Positions 4,612-5,472 of a stretch of 5,472 nt of DNA are shown here, one piece after another. The notes beneath the pieces are model-generated. The model was not told where the DNA came from. It worked only from the letters and a program-made list of their open reading frames with translations, and ran no database searches. The translations under genes and the position numbers were made by a program. How positions within the stretch are numbered: the first letter of the stretch is position 1; each line of letters begins with the position of its first letter. The stretch comes from Ruminococcaceae bacterium UBA1865 (GTDB lineage: Bacteria > Bacillota > Clostridia > Oscillospirales > Acutalibacteraceae): assembly GCA_002338255.1 (NCBI GenBank), contig DDHX01000058.1, positions 41,383-46,854 on the forward strand. Reading direction: 5' to 3'.

Positions 4612-5472
4612 CTATTTGATTGTATCTTTTGTTAGAATAGAAACGCCGGTGTCAACTGACGTCTTATCAATTGTTTCGCCCTTGACTGCCTTAACAGCAG
4701 CTTTCATGCCCTCGGATCCCATTACGTCCGGATTTTGAGCCATTGTGCAAAGGAGGGAACCGTCTTTGATCAGGGAGAAGATGGAATCGGATTTATCAAA
4801 GCCAACGCCGACGATATCCTTTTTGCCGGAGCCTTTAATTGCATTGCCGGCACCGACGGTGCTGCCTTCGTTCGCTCCGAAAATACCTACGACACCTTCA
4901 GTAATGTAGTTATCGGCAATGTCCTGTGATTTTGTGGCGTCTCCTTCACCATACTGAGTTTGAAGCAATGTATAGCCTTTGCCTTCAAATGCCGCGCGGA
5001 AGCCTTTTTCACGTGCAACAGTAGAAGCTGTGGCGGAATTAACGTTGACAATACCTATTTTGCCGTCTTTTTTACCGGCCGCTTCCAGTGCTTTCAGCAT
5101 TTGCTCGCCTGCGGTTTTTCCTGCAGCCTGATTGTCTGTGGCAAATGTTGCAACGCCTTCGGTTTTTGCAGGGGAGTCTACATAAATAATTTTAATTCCT
5201 TTTGCTTTTGCATCTTCCAATGATGCTGAAATAGCATCCGGCCCATTTGCCGCGATCATGATTGCAGCTGCTCCATCGGCAATTGCATTATTCACACGTT
5301 CGATTTGCTGTGCATCATCTTTCTTATCAGGCGCCATCCATTTGTATTCAACGTTTCCAATTTCATCAGCTGCCTTTTTGGCACCTTTGTCCACTGCCAC
5401 CCAGTGCTGATCCAAACTGTCCATCGTGATCAAAATGACTTTGATCTTTTTGTCGGCAGCCGGAGCCGCTGC
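4612..5472 (-). CDS. Ribose-type ABC transporter sugar-binding protein (periplasmic-binding-protein fold), N-terminus cut by window edge
   Basis: The frame runs open to the right edge, giving 286 visible residues before TAG; a TTG at 5433 is internal and not the start. The first visible residues (AAAPAADKKIKV) look like the Ala/Pro linker after a lipoprotein anchor leading into the first beta strand. Numbered from the edge, family-like motifs are DSLDQHW (18-24), DGAAAIMIAANGPDA (66-80), ATDNQAAGKTAG (111-122), FGANEGSTVGAG (198-209), VGVGFD (221-226) and QNPDVMGSEGMKAAVKAVKGE (246-266). This is the two-lobed class that delivers ribose, allose, galactose or similar sugars to an ABC importer at the outer membrane face of the cell. 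The exact ligand cannot be assigned. The remainder of the importer is not in the window; since this gene is followed by a terminator (4547-4584), permease and ATPase genes, if linked, would lie upstream beyond the right edge. Confidence 0.85.
   Translation of the reverse strand, partial: AAAPAADKKIKVILITMDSLDQHWVAVDKGAKKAADEIGNVEYKWMAPDKKDDAQQIERVNNAIADGAAAIMIAANGPDAISASLEDAKAKGIKIIYVDSPAKTEGVATFATDNQAAGKTAGEQMLKALEAAGKKDGKIGIVNVNSATASTVAREKGFRAAFEGKGYTLLQTQYGEGDATKSQDIADNYITEGVVGIFGANEGSTVGAGNAIKGSGKKDIVGVGFDKSDSIFSLIKDGSLLCTMAQNPDVMGSEGMKAAVKAVKGETIDKTSVDTGVSILTKDTIK

Noticed and set aside
4735..5223. Open frames on the + strand opposite the sugar-binding protein
   Set aside because: They are antisense to a well-supported gene and have Cys/Phe-rich shadow composition.
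2983..5472. Idea that the AI-2E protein and the sugar-binding protein form an AI-2 signalling system
   Set aside because: The binding protein reads as ribose-type rather than LsrB-like, a terminator and a separate promoter split the two genes, and the AI-2E family name does not prove AI-2 transport.

Overview
The window looks like a chromosomal segment of a low-to-mid GC Gram-positive bacterium, most likely a Clostridia member of the Ruminococcaceae/Oscillospiraceae type. The reasons are strong GGAGG-type ribosome binding sites, AT-rich spacers, a GH20 hexosaminidase resembling the Firmicutes GH20C type, a YeiL-like Crp/Fnr regulator beside paired YdcZ (DUF606) transporters, and a Gram-positive-style sugar-binding lipoprotein with an Ala/Pro-rich linker. 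The taxonomic guess is inference; no RNA gene or marker protein is present.

Layout from left to right: (1) The 3' part of a beta-N-acetylhexosaminidase-like gene (+ strand, cut by the left edge), ending at 985. (2) A strong 16-bp stem-loop at 1012-1054 that can act as a shared terminator for this gene and the convergent regulator. (3) A YeiL-like Crp/Fnr regulator (- strand, 1176-1892). (4) A 143-bp divergent regulatory region with a perfect 14-bp palindrome, inferred promoters on both strands, an 8-nt direct repeat and a leader hairpin. (5) Two short DMT-family membrane genes (+ strand, 2036-2458 and 2500-2958) in one transcription unit. (6) A convergent AI-2E family membrane protein (- strand, 2983-4155, with a longer but less likely start at 4263). 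(7) A 348-bp gene-free stretch holding the AI-2E gene's promoter, several inverted repeats and the terminator of the next gene. (8) The C-terminal 286 residues of a ribose-type ABC sugar-binding protein (- strand, 4612 to the right edge).

The most coherent unit is regulator, operator and transporter pair. The palindrome lies where a Crp/Fnr protein could block its own promoter and activate the transporter operon. The two small transporters have opposite charge bias across the membrane, as expected of an antiparallel heterodimer. The substrate and the signal sensed by the regulator are unknown. The hexosaminidase and the sugar-binding protein suggest glycan use, but they lie in separate transcription units and no functional link to the central module is visible. 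No CRISPR array, transposase, tRNA or rRNA was seen.
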